DNA of 64,000 nucleotides from Phytophthora quininea (taxonomy: Eukaryota > Oomycota > Peronosporomycetes > Peronosporales > Peronosporaceae), in contig JAAVTG010000725.1 in assembly GCA_011947345.1 (NCBI GenBank), forward strand, positions 25,319 to 89,318, read 5' to 3'. Below are positions 33,383 through 43,547 of this stretch, piece after piece (the first letter of the stretch is position 1; each line of letters starts with the position of its first letter). Below the pieces are notes generated by a model. That model saw nothing but the letters and a program-made list of their open reading frames with translations. It made no database searches and was not told where the DNA came from. Both the position numbers and the translations under genes were made by a program.

Positions 33383-34144
33383 ATGGCCCTAGTATGTAGG
33401 GGATGTTGATACAAGAAGAAAAGTTATGTGAAATCTGGTAAAACCTTGCTGCTGGATTTCACGCATCACTGCAATAAGTGTCGCCAGGCACGTACAAGGT
33501 CTGCGGGCGAAGTGCTCGACAACTGCAGCGTCAGTTGAAGGCCGAGGGATAACGAATCCCTGCTTGCGAGGGTCAGCTCCCGTTAACAACACTTTAGCAA
33601 TTCGCATGGATCTAATCGCGTTTCCATCCATGTGCTCTCTGGGCCAGCAAGCTGGCAACTTGCCAGTCGCAGCTAACGCGATATCATGCCAGGTGATACC
33701 ACCGCTGGTGATAAATCGTTGCCGACAAGGTTTTGCCTCGCTGTCTACCAGCGAACACAACTACTAACGGCAATACCTTGCCATGTTGGCACAGCAAATG
33801 CCTACGCTACAGTTTTGAGAGACTACTTGCTGTAATCTCCGATCACGTGTCGAGTTGAAGTCGTTGCCAGCTCAACGATCAGAGACTTTCACCATTTGCT
33901 TGGTGGATGAAGTGAACACTTTTCTCTCGCTCCGCCGGGTCTGTCCAAGCAGAAACGGTGCTCGATTGCGAGCAAACTACAACTTGGAGTTGGTCTAAGC
34001 ACCGGGTTTGTTCACTAATTGGTAAACTGCGTCTTTGCTCGCAAGTTGGTAAGCAGCGGGTGTTGCTGCGGGAACAGTGCGCTCTCGTTTTGCATTCCTG
34101 GATTGCCGAGTCCCGCCCCCGTCAATATCGTCAAGCGACTAACG
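33383..34144. other. Intergenic region, no gene seen
   Basis: About 760 bases between GH-C and GH-D. No protein-like frame is visible. An Inr-like TGCATTCC lies roughly 50 bases upstream of the GH-D start. Confidence 0.4.
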
Positions 34145-35745
34145 ATGAAGGTCTCCGCTGCAGTCGTCGGCCTCGCTGCCGTCGCCGGATTCGCCAACGC
34201 CGGTCAGGACCAACCGTCCTGGCACAATCTCGCCGTCTCCGCACCGCGCTACGGAAGATATCTCCACCGTACCGCCTCCGAGGAGCCCTTCTTCTGGCAA
34301 GCCGACACGGCCTGGGAACTGACTCACAAACTCAACAAGACCTCCATCGACTTCTACCTGCGCACCCGCGCCGAGCAAGGCTACAACGTCGTCCAGACGG
34401 TGGTGATCTCGGAGCTTGACGGCACGACCCGCGAGAACTTCTACGGCGATCTCCCGTACAACAACTCGGACCTGACACAGCCAAATGAAAACTACTTTGA
34501 GCTGATCGACTGGACGGTGGATCTCGCTTCGAGCTACGGCATACTGATCGCTCTGGTGCCCACGTGGGGCCGCTGGGTGAACGGTGGTTGGCACGGGGAC
34601 GAAGCCTCCATCTTCAACGAGTCGACGGCGTACGAATGGGGTAAGTTCCTTGGTGACCGCTACCCCGGTCTACCGAAGATCGTCGGCGGAGACTCGAACT
34701 GCATTTGGTCCCGCAACATGTCGGCGGCAATGGGGGCGTACGCGACCGACACGGATCAGGACCCCGCAGCTCTGTTGGGTCCCATCGAGGACACGACGGA
34801 CATCTGGGTGAGCATGCGCGCGGGTCTGGTCGACGCCGAGGCCGCCCACGGGGTCGAGTCGTTGATTCTCTTCCACCCCACCGCCGGCAACGTCGCCCAC
34901 CCGGTGGCCACCCCGAAGCGATCGGCCACTTGATGCTGCCCAAGGAGGAGTACCGCGTGTCGATCAACGCCGTGCAGTCTGGCCACAACATTGCCAACGG
35001 CTCCAACGGCTTCACGCCGTACGCGGAATGGGACTCCCGCAAGAACTACGAGCTCATCGCCAAGATGCGCGACGCCTTCACCGGCCCGGTGCTCGACTTG
35101 GAGAACCACTACGAAGGCGCCAACATTGGCTTCAAGACGTACAACCCCATCTGGAACGCGTCGGAGGTGCGCACGGGACTCTACCACGGCGTGTACGGCG
35201 GCGCCACCGGCTTCACCTACGGCGCCAACAGCGTCTGGCAAATGTACGAACCGGCCGCCGATCTGCTACATGATAGCGACTACTACTCACCCTCGGCCAG
35301 CCAGAATGCATCGGGCTCGTGGCGCAGCGACATCTTCTTCGAAGGCGCGACGCAGGCCCAGTACGTCACCAAGCCGCTGCAGAATCTGTCGGCCGAGATC
35401 CTCGAGGACCTCGAGCCGGCTCGCGAGCTGCTAGCCAGCCCCACCAGCTATTCCGATTACTCGGTCAATGCGTTCGAGGGCATGCGCTACATCTCGGTCT
35501 TGGCCACGCTGTCCCGCGACCGCTACTTTGTCTACACCGGCTACGGCGACGCCTTCAGTCTGCAGTTGAAGAGTGCCGCCGGTGCTCGGGTGGGCTCGGC
35601 CAAGTGGTTTAACCCTCGTGATGGAGAATTCTCCTCGAATTCGACAGTGAGCGTTCCTGAAAGCGGCAATGGCACTCGCGTCGACTTCACTCCTCCGTCC
35701 AGCGGCGGCGTCGACAACGATTGGCTGCTCGTGCTCGAGTTCTAG
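34145..35745 (+). CDS. DUF4038-type secreted glycoside hydrolase (GH-D)
   Basis: It has the same architecture as GH-C: signal MKVSAAVVGLAAVAGFANA, TIM-barrel motifs (WQADTAWELTHKLNKTS, LVPTWGRWVNGGW, ENHYEGANIGF) and C-terminal beta domain ending LLVLEF. One frame break at about 34913 falls in ACCCCG between HPVATP and EAIGHLMLPKEEY; a fifth C rejoins it. Its first 200 codons are very close to GH-E, closer than to GH-C, so D and E are the most recent pair at that end. Confidence 0.85.
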
Positions 35746-36155
35746 GTTGTCTATGAGATTTTGACTTGGTAGCTCCTTCGTGCTGCGCAGGATCGATTTT
35801 GGTTTATCAGTAAAAACATATTCAACATATGCGTTTGGCAAGAACCCGATAATTACTTTTTTCCTTTTGTGTTGAAGAGATCAAATTCGGTCTGAAAGAC
35901 TTAGTGCCTTCCTTCCAACTTCACCATACGCAGGGGATAACGAATCGAGGATGACCCCACTGCCAGTCGAATCTGTTTCAACTGTTTATGCTTGACTTCA
36001 AGACATTCTACCAGCGGCAGTATTGATTAACTTAAGAAGCATAACCTGTGGTCTTCAAGCTCGCGGAACTTGAGTCCTTGGTCACGCAAACTAAGCCCAC
36101 GCCAAACTCTTTTTTCATTTTTCAATTTAATCCGTCGACCAACAACGCACCTTCG
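35746..36155. other. Intergenic region upstream of GH-E
   Basis: About 410 bases holding the GH-E core promoter (see 36115-36128) and no gene. Confidence 0.45.
36115..36128 (+). promoter_or_regulatory. Inr plus FPR core promoter of GH-E
   Basis: TCATTTTTCAATTT matches the oomycete initiator (YCATTYY-like) followed directly by the flanking promoter region core (CAWTTT). It sits 28 bases before the start codon, a normal distance for this class. Confidence 0.6.
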
Positions 36156-36845
36156 ATGAAGTTCTACACTGCCATCTTCGCTGGCTTCGCCACCATCGCC
36201 ATCGCTGATCCGTCCTGGCACAATCTCGCCGTCTCCGCGCCGCGCTACGGAAGATATCTCCACCGTACCGCCTCCGAGGAGCCCTTCTTCTGGCAAGCCG
36301 ACACGGCCTGGGAACTGACTCACAAACTCAACAAGACCTCCATCGACTTCTACCTGCGCACCCGCGCCGAACAAGGCTACAACATCGTCCAGACGGTGGT
36401 GATCTCGGAGCTGAACGGCACGACCCGCGAGAACTTCTACGGCGATCTCCCGTACAACAACTCGGACCTGACACAGCCAAATGAGAAGTACTTTGCGTTA
36501 ATCGACTGGACTGTGGACCTGGCTTCGAGCTACGGCATTCTGATCGCTCTGGTGCCAGTTTGGGGCCGCTGGGTCACTGGGGGTTGGCACAACGACGAGG
36601 TCTCGATTTTTAATGAGTCGACTGCGTACGAATGGGGCAAGTACATTGGTGACCGCTACCTGGGTCTCCCAAAATTCTCGGCGGTGACACGAATTGCGTT
36701 TGGTCCAGCAACATGTCAGCAGCAATGTCTGCGTACTCGGCTGATACTACCGTCGACTCGTGGCCCCCGTCGAGGACTCGACGACTATTTGGTCGAGCAT
36801 GTTCACTGGAGTGAAGGAAGCCGAGACTGCCCGTGGATACGAACC

Positions 36846-36855
36846 GTTAATCATG
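36846..36855 (+). repeat. Target-site duplication, left copy
   Basis: GTTAATCATG, repeated exactly at 38232-38241 on the other side of the element. Ten bases is within the 8-11 typical of Mutator-like transposition. Confidence 0.85.
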
Positions 36856-38231
36856 GGCCAGTGCTACCGTCCAGGTTTCCGATCCATGTTTGCTCCATGT
36901 ATCAGGCCAGTTATCGTCCATGCATAGCATATATTTTAAATTACTTTCCACCGCTGCGTACACGATACATAATATGTATCATTCTTGATATTGTCAAGAA
37001 TGACTCGGAAGGAGGTTATGCTACAGGACATGTAGTAATGAGTACATGTCCTGGACTACTCTGCTAATATATACTGTATTCACCTTCATTGAACGGTGGC
37101 TGCTGTATAATATGGAGTAGAAGACCAGCCAAAACGTAGTGTAGTGGAAAGAAGGCATGCTTGTATATTATCTAGCATAAATCTTAGACCTCTTATCCAA
37201 ATCGAATCATAGCATCAGCCTCGGTTGCGATAGCGTCATTATGAACACCTCGATTGCCGGTGTACGTTTTGTATTCTTGAGGACCTACAGCGTGATTATG
37301 CTCGAACACACCATTCTTCACCTCAAGGAACCAGTGGTCGTCGAAATTCATCTGAACTACGAAGCGAAATGGACAGCCAGCGCTGCGCAAGAATCTCTTG
37401 GGCCTAATCCCAACTCCACGGTCTTTGACAGGCCACCCGTGAGTGCAGATATATGTCCGTTGATATACTTTCCAATCGGTAGGGACGTACATGACCTGTT
37501 TGCCTTGTTGAGCAGCTTTCGTCGACGCAAGTTTTTGTTACGAAGCCCACAATTCATTCTTTCGCTAACAGCAATAACTTGGTATGTTCTGGCTTGGTAA
37601 TCTTTAAGATAATCAACCCAAGCGTCCCAACTATCGTGGCGTGAAGTGGGGGCGACTACCGGTAAGGAGCGCTGTGAATCTTCACCGTCCGTCGCGTTGT
37701 ATTGCGAGGCGTTTTGATCTGTCCAAATGCAAAGGGTGAATGGGTGTTAGTTACCACACACGATGGACAGTCATTAAGACGCAGCATACCACGACTGCGT
37801 CGCTCTGCTCATTTTCCTCTGTGTTTCCCAGCGAACCAGTTCCTGTGAACTGTTCAGCCGGAATGCTTCCTCCATTTGCCATGGAAATTGGCCTGTCAGG
37901 TGTAGCTCCACCTTCAACATGATCTTCTGCTACAGACGATACCTCCGCTTGCCGTCTTGGTTGCACAGGTAACAACATAGCGCAGCGAAGCGGTGCTGTG
38001 CAGCTCTTTGATGACTTCTGCCGGCAGAGGTGCTTGTGTTAGACTTCTTGATTCCAGGAATAAACGTAAAACTGACTGCCCACGCAATCCATGGAGAAAA
38101 ACTGGAGAGTCAAAATAAATACATGGAGGAACACTGGACGCGAAAGAAAAAGTATAGTTTTCATACATGGACGATAACTGGCCTGATACATGGAGCAAAC
38201 ATGGATCGGAAACCTGGACGGTAGCAGCGCC
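36856..38231. mobile_element. Non-autonomous Mutator-like element (MULE) inserted in GH-E
   Basis: A 1,376-base element with long terminal inverted repeats: left 36856-36922 and right 38166-38231. They share 61 uninterrupted identical bases (from TGCTACCGTCCAGG inward to ATCGTCCATG) plus short, slightly different tips starting GGC. It is flanked by the 10-base duplication GTTAATCATG. Inside, on the minus strand, is a piece of MULE transposase with only the N-terminal zinc-finger region; no DDE catalytic domain fits, so movement must have used a transposase supplied from elsewhere. Near-identical TIRs suggest a recent insertion. Confidence 0.9.
37193..37978 (-). pseudogene. MULE transposase N-terminal fragment (FAR1/WRKY-GCM1-type zinc finger)
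   Basis: The segment SWDAWVDYLKDYQARTYQVI is followed, after a frame change near 37500, by a zinc-finger region: TYICTHGWPVKDRGVG, SAGCPFRFVVQM, WFLEVKNGVFEHNHAVG. The Cys-Cys-His-x-His pattern is the DNA-binding finger of Mutator-like transposases. An upstream piece starting MLLPVQPRRQAEVSS (37978) may be its N-terminus, separated by an intron-like gap. It stops soon after the finger (ADAMIRFG), and no catalytic core exists in the element. It cannot be a working transposase but could still bind element ends. Confidence 0.7.
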
Positions 38232-38241
38232 GTTAATCATG
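38232..38241 (+). repeat. Target-site duplication, right copy
   Basis: Exact copy of the 10 bases at 36846-36855; the GH-E reading resumes immediately after it. Confidence 0.85.
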
Positions 38242-38807
38242 TTCCACCCCACCGCGGGCCGAGTCGTCCGACCGGTGATCACCCCTACGCGTACGGGCAT
38301 TTGATGCTGCCGACCGAAGAATTCCGCGTATCGATCGACGCAGTGCAATCGGGCCATGCTATTGCCGACCCCACCAACGGGTTCTCGCCGTATGTAACTG
38401 GGGATTCGACTCTGAACTACCAACTCATCGCAGAAATGCGCGACGCCTTCACCGGTCCTGTACTCGACCTTCAAAACCATTACGAAGGCGCAACCGTCAT
38501 TACAGGCGAGACTCTGGACCAGCCCATTTGGAATTCTTCGCAGGTGCGAACGGGGTTGCACCATGGCGTCTACGGAGATGCCGCCGGGTTCACTTACGGC
38601 TGCCACAGCGTCTGGCAGATGTACGAACCACGGGCTGATCTGCTGCGGGATATCGAGTACTACGCCCCTGTTTCCTATTTGAATGCGACGGCTTCGTGGC
38701 GTAGAGATCTCCACCTCAAAGGTGCTTGGCAGACCCAGTACGTTACCAAACCACTGCAGAATTTGTCGATTGCCATTCTGGAGCAGCTTGAGCCTGCTCG
38801 CGAGCTG

Positions 38808-40034
38808 CTTGCCAGCCCCAGCGGCCACACCGGTAAATCCGTCAACACTTACGAAGGCATGCGCTACATTTCCGTGCTCGCTTCACAGAGCCGCGACCGC
38901 TACTACGTCTACACCGGTTACGGCGACACTTTCAGTCTGCAGCTAGACAACGGATCTGGAGCTCGTTCCGGTATCGCCAAGTGGTTCAACCCTCGTGACG
39001 GCCAGTACTCGGAAGACTCGACGGTGAACGTTCCTGAGAGCGGTGATGGCACCCGCGTAGACTTCACTCCTCCTTCGAGCGGTGGCGTCGACTTCGACTG
39101 GCTGCTAGTGCTGCAGCTCTAGGGCTGCTGCTTTCAACATGACATGCGTAAATAAAAATTGTTCGTTTTACCTCCAGCAAGCACACCTCCACTGCAACCT
39201 TCCATTCACTGCATAGATCCCGTTCACATTACATTACACAACTCTAAACACTACCACAAACTTGCTGGTCTACTCCTAGTCGCTACCAAAGGATAGATGT
39301 CGTGGGATGTCCCCGACCACACTGCTCGGAGTAATAAGAGCTTGATCGAGCACCTCCGACACAGCAGCAAAGCTCCCCAGCAACCGAAACAGCGGTCTCA
39401 CCCAGTCCACAGAGACGTCAAACCGGACGATACGACCCGTTCCTTTGTCAAAGCAAATCTGTACCACGCTTTTGCAGTTGAGGCGTTGGTTCAGTAGTCG
39501 TTCGTCCAGCGAGGAATTGCCGCCGTACGCGAGGTGAGGGAACAGACAGCGCACTGTGAACTCTGTGACGGTGACACTGAGCGTCGCCGTCGCTCTCATG
39601 ACATTCGTCGCCACCGCCTTGACTTCCTTCAGCTCCAGCCGCGGCTCCTCGAAGTACAACGAGTAGCGTCTCCATTGGTCCATGAGTGCATGGATGCCGC
39701 GCAGTTCCCCGAAAGCCACGTCGTGAGCGAACGACTTCTGCAGTCGCTCCAACGTTTGCCGGGTCTCGTCGTGCTTCATCATTTCCTCGAGACTGGCCAG
39801 TCGCCACGGCGACCGAAAGCCGTCCTCGATGAGACGGAACACTTCGCCGACGATCGTCCAGGGACTGTCGGTGGTCTTTCGCTCGAACCGGATGCTGCGC
39901 TTCTGGAGTCGGAGGCCGTGCATTTCCTCCTCGAGTCGCTGCATTTCCTGTCGGAGTTGTCGCTTGATCCGCATCTGCTTCTGACGGTAGCGGGCCTGGT
40001 TAGCTCGACATTGCTCCCGTCGGATGGCTCGCTT
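38808..40034. repeat. Inverted duplication, arm 2 (3' end of GH-E plus bZIP core)
   Basis: This arm mirrors 28212-29439. Its outer end falls inside bZIP codon DKRAIRR and its inner end inside the last third of GH-E. The arms are 9.4 kb apart and enclose the main GH cluster. Confidence 0.9.
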
Positions 40035-40094
40035 GTCGATCAAGAGGGTGGGTTTCACCGCCACTCGACTCGAATCAACACTCTTCGAGACCAT
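39276..40094 (-). CDS. Oomycete bZIP transcription factor, copy 2, with a replaced N-terminus
   Basis: From KRAIRREQCRANQ to the stop the protein matches copy 1 exactly. The preceding residues (MVSKSVDSSRVAVKPTLLID) are unrelated to copy 1, because the duplication boundary lies at codon 21. I chose the ATG at 40094, nearest to the shared part; the open frame extends to an ATG at 40325 and no signal decides between them. The basic region and zipper are complete, so DNA binding should be kept, but regulation and N-terminal contacts would differ. Without a native promoter it may be silent. Confidence 0.7.
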   Translation of the reverse strand: MVSKSVDSSRVAVKPTLLIDKRAIRREQCRANQARYRQKQMRIKRQLRQEMQRLEEEMHGLRLQKRSIRFERKTTDSPWTIVGEVFRLIEDGFRSPWRLASLEEMMKHDETRQTLERLQKSFAHDVAFGELRGIHALMDQWRRYSLYFEEPRLELKEVKAVATNVMRATATLSVTVTEFTVRCLFPHLAYGGNSSLDERLLNQRLNCKSVVQICFDKGTGRIVRFDVSVDWVRPLFRLLGSFAAVSEVLDQALITPSSVVGDIPRHLSFGSD

Positions 40095-40353
40095 TGATGG
40101 TCGTTTAGCTTGGCATGGAGAAATGATCGCGTTGATCGAAATCAGATCCCGCATCCGCATGACCAGTGATGAAGTTTTGTTTATCGCACCGACTTCGTGA
40201 TCTCCGACCGGAACCGCTGGTATGTACGTATGTTGCTGCCGGGATTCCTTGTGGCCAGTACTTTGATCGACGGTGAATTGGCAAGTGTCGTCGATCAAGG
40301 GAACTGTTTGACACGCGTTTGGCAAGACTCTTGTCCCAACAAATGCTATTCAC

Positions 40354-40937
40354 GCCATTAGTGGACGTCGAGGTTGCTGATCACTACACTGATCGCACTC
40401 CAACCTGGCTTTCTTGCATAGTGTACTTGTAGACTACACGCTGTAGTTGGCATCCCCATCCGAAGATCCCGCAGATTCGCTACACTTTCAAAATGGCCAG
40501 AAGACTGTCCACGTCGGCACTCGTCGACTGCTAAAAAGCCGGACAAGCTCTCGAGGTATGAGAGCTCGTCTATAGGAGCTTCCCGATGTGTGTGAGCGCC
40601 GGAAGACGCAAAAGAGAAACCACTGGCGAGAAACGCGTCGATCCCTACTCATGTTGGTTGCAGGAAGCGAAAGCAGATCAACAACGCCGAGATTTCGTGA
40701 CTTTGAGAGAGAGATTGCAGTGGATCAGCCTTGGACTGCTGCCACCAACGACATCCAACGTCCTTTCCTGTTGGATAGAGGCACGCGCTCGCAATTGGCA
40801 ATGCACAAGGAGCTTTGCTCACGAAGAACAATCACGCCCTGCGTTCACAGCAGAAAAGAGACCAACATGTATTTTGGCGACAAAGTTCATTCGCACCTCA
40901 AGAAACATCAACGCTAGCAGTCAAAATATCGACAAAT
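40354..40937. other. Intergenic region, no gene seen
   Basis: About 580 bases between bZIP copy 2 and the first LPMO gene. Open frames here are short and not protein-like. Confidence 0.4.
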
Positions 40938-41599
40938 CTAGTCGCGCAGGAGCCTCGACGGGGCTGCGGTCGTTGTTGTCATCGGGGTAGTGCCCGAACC
41001 CGTCGTCTGGCCTTCCGGCGATGGGGCGGCTCCGCCCGTGGTCAACGGGATGCACGCCTTGTACACCTGCCACGAGTAGTCGTTCTTGAGGAAGCGCACG
41101 CCCAGCCAGTACCAGCGCAGCAGGCACGTGCCCTTGCAGGACGAGTAGTCGACGGTGTAGTCCTTGCCTGGGAACTTTTCGTGGCAGTTCTCGCCGTCCA
41201 GCACCATCTTGTCGTCGAGCCAAACTTCGCACGGGCCGTCGTGGGTGTAGCCCGTCGAGCGCATGGCGTTGTTTTTCGGGATCGGCTGCGGGGTGCCCTT
41301 GGGGTCGGTGAAGCCGCAGTAGAAATCGGCACCCGAAGTGACTGGGTACTTGGCGTTGTCCATGAAGTCACGCAGCGACTTGTAGCCGTTCTCGTTACGC
41401 CAAGCCGTAAAGTCCGCCTGGGTCGCGAAACCCTCGTTTTCGAGGAAAGCCAGCGGGTTGTATTTGGTGTCCTTGTCCGTCGTTGTCCATTGCGGTTCCG
41501 GTAGTAGTACAACTTGGTGGGCATCGGCGACGGGGCCAGCAGAGCAGTGCTGGAGAGAGCCACAGTCACAGCGATCGAAGTGGTGAAGGAGCGAACCAT
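40938..41599 (-). CDS. AA17-like secreted copper LPMO (copy 1)
   Basis: MVRSFTTSIAVTVALSSTALLAP...ADA is a signal whose cleavage would expose an N-terminal histidine (HQVVLLPEPQW), the first ligand of an LPMO histidine brace. A second His is in GYTHDGPCEVW and a Tyr in SWQVYKACIPLT fits the axial position; LRWYWLGVRF is the usual LPMO core strand. Paired cysteines surround GENCHEKFPG and YSSCKGTC. A Thr/Ser-rich tail follows. AA17 is an oomycete family acting oxidatively on pectin, which fits the GH cluster next door; the family call is from motif memory. One frame break at about 41530 (CCCC between LAP and VADAH) is repaired by one C. Confidence 0.7.
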
Positions 41600-41661
41600 T
41601 TTCAGCGGGTAGAGCGACGGACGGCAAAAAGCAGAGTGAACTAAGCAAGAGTAATTCAAAT

Positions 41662-41716
41662 AACGTCGATCGCGCACTATAAAAGAAAAGGTTTTTAATA
41701 GTGCGCGATCGACGTT
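41662..41716. repeat. Perfect 19-base inverted repeat upstream of LPMO copy 1
   Basis: AACGTCGATCGCGCACTAT (41662-41680) is repeated in inverted form at 41698-41716 with a 17-base A/T-rich spacer. It lies 63 bases before the start codon, in the promoter or leader. It could be a dimer-binding operator or an RNA hairpin. Confidence 0.75.
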
Positions 41717-42472
41717 CTGTCGGTACGGGTGGACTGTATTTTGATGGGCACTTCCCGGTGATTAGGAATGGGATGTGGAAAGTAGAGGCTTCTTGAAAGC
41801 AGGACGGAAACGAGTAAGTTACGAAAGAGATTTCGATGGAGATACAAAGGATGGAGAGATTGGAGCTTGAACTTCCAGTCGCAACCTGGCGTAGTGTACC
41901 CTTCAGTTGGCGAGCACGAACAGCAAGAGGGATCGATCGACCGCATGCACTTGGCGAATGTGTACATGTAGAGGAGCTCATATTGACGCCGCAAATCGTT
42001 AATGTGGCGGGCTTATGAGTCCCACACTAACACCAACAGCAAGTTACGATGTCTCGAGTGGAAAGAATTGCAACCACGCAGTTCCGTTGGATTGCATACT
42101 TGCAGCGTATCGATGTTAACCAGGACCTAGCGCCTGCTTCCCGGAAGAGGGCAACGAGAAGAGTTTCCTACTGCTTCTCTGGAAGTTGTTGGCGCGCTGT
42201 CGTGGCGTCGATGTTTACGGCTTTCTCGGCTTTTAGGATACACGCAACAGATCTCAAGACGCTTTCACACTGCTCGTCCGCGATCCCGGATGGCAGAGCT
42301 TGCCTTTACATTGTAAATTACGTTCCGCGTGCGGTTGCACCAAGCAGTGTAGAATGACCTACCGATACGGAAGTCTCGGGAATGGCAAGTGCCCCGTGCT
42401 GGACTAGGCTTCTCGACTCAAAGCCAGCTAGACTTTTTTAATTTGTTTTGTGCAGTTAACGCTCGGGAAAAG
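41717..42472. other. Intergenic region, no gene seen
   Basis: About 750 bases between LPMO copy 1 and the RNase H1-like gene. I see no convincing gene. Confidence 0.4.
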
Positions 42473-43240
42473 CTAAGCAGCGTTGGCGACGCTCCGGGCT
42501 TTGTATTGGGTTTGCTGGTGCAGTTTGGTCAGATATTTCGGCTCCTCCGCTTCATCGACAAGATGCCATGAAATCGTGCGAGACTTCTCAGCACTGAGCA
42601 GCTCTTGGTAGATGTCCTGGTGAGTCACAGGTTTGTTGTCGGACTTCTTCCGCCACTCGTTCTGTTGCCAGTTGTTGATCCACCTATCCGGGCCTGCCAT
42701 GGCGCTTACCAAAATCCCGCAGTTCGTGTAGATGACGAGCTCTCTTCCCTTGTCCGGGTCGAGCTGGTTGGCAGTTTGTACAGCAACGAGAGCCGCCACG
42801 CAGTCTGCGCGGTAGTTCGTCGCGATGTCGGTTGGCCCAGCGCTGGGCGATCTCTCCTCGAGGGGAAAGAATACGACGCAGGCAGCGGTTCCTTTCTCGT
42901 TCTCGTTCGGGGTCGCACTCCCGGCACAGAACGCCACCAGATCGTCACCATGGAGTTCCCGCAGCTCGTTGATCCACGCTGCAGCACCACCGCCAACCGT
43001 GATGGACTCAAAGCGCTGCCCCAGTTGATCGACGTCAACATCAGTGGACCAAGGAGCTTGCTGGTCTTGGTCCAGGCGATTCTCGTTCACATAGTCCCGA
43101 GCCTCTTCCTCGGTAAGGAACTTCTTATGCATTGCGCTCGGAAACCCGTCAACCTGCTTCTTGGTGTCGTCCCAGGTCCTATACACTCCAGGAACTCGCC
43201 CCACGGCGACGGCGTAGAATGAGCCCTTCTTCTTGCCCAT
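42473..43240 (-). CDS. RNase H1-like protein with hybrid-binding domain but no catalytic acids
   Basis: 255 residues in one unbroken frame. Residues 6-50 (FYAVAVGRVPGVYRTWDDTK...FPSAMHKKF) are a typical RNase H1 hybrid-binding domain. Residues 95-250 follow the RNase H fold, but each active-site position differs: the usual TDGS is CAGS (Asp to Ala), the NxRAE helix is NYRADC (Glu to Asp), the YTDS strand is YTNC (Asp to Asn), and the final GNExAD segment is replaced by PKYLTKLHQ. It should bind RNA:DNA hybrids or dsRNA without cutting. The intact frame suggests it is kept; function is inferred. Confidence 0.75.
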   Translation of the reverse strand: MGKKKGSFYAVAVGRVPGVYRTWDDTKKQVDGFPSAMHKKFLTEEEARDYVNENRLDQDQQAPWSTDVDVDQLGQRFESITVGGGAAAWINELRELHGDDLVAFCAGSATPNENEKGTAACVVFFPLEERSPSAGPTDIATNYRADCVAALVAVQTANQLDPDKGRELVIYTNCGILVSAMAGPDRWINNWQQNEWRKKSDNKPVTHQDIYQELLSAEKSRTISWHLVDEAEEPKYLTKLHQQTQYKARSVANAA

Positions 43241-43547
43241 GGCTTGAGCGTCTGGAGGGAAGAACCAAAATGAGCGAGGGATCGATCGTTGGGTCCTTGA
43301 ACACCGCTCGAGAAGCGCAAGGACCGATTAAAAACCAGGAGCTCCTGCTGGCAGCTGACGGACTCCGGCGCCTCGCGGCCAGTGGCCTGTACGCAGCGCG
43401 TGGAACTCCTTCAGCAGCGCTTGCCAAGACTTGGACCATCGACTTCAATTTGGTCGAGTTTCTTTTGGTAAATAAAAATGAACATAAACGGGCGAAATGA
43501 TCACATGGCTATCTTCCAGCAATCGGGCGTATCATTCCTCTTCTGCC

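Larger units (their letters stand above)
36156..39122 (+). pseudogene. DUF4038-type glycoside hydrolase split by a Mutator-like element (GH-E)
   Basis: The 5' half (36156-36855) has a signal (MKFYTAIFAGFATIAIA) and the N-terminal TIM-barrel motifs up to GYEPLIM. The 3' half resumes at 38242 with FHPTAGR... and runs to the normal end LLVLQL. Between them sits a 1.38 kb transposon with a 10-base target duplication; removing it and one copy of the duplication joins the halves in frame at the expected residue of GH-C/GH-D. The 5' half also has frame changes near 36675 (CCAAAATTC) and 36760. The 3' 315 bases belong to the inverted duplication shared with GH-B. As it stands the gene cannot make a full enzyme. 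Confidence 0.9.

Noticed and set aside
38190..39122. An independent gene starting inside the right TIR
   Set aside because: Its first codons are transposon end; from 38242 it is the 3' half of GH-E.
42049..42357. A 102-codon frame upstream of the RNase H1-like gene
   Set aside because: Mixed composition, no recognisable feature and overlapping frames of similar length; not supported.
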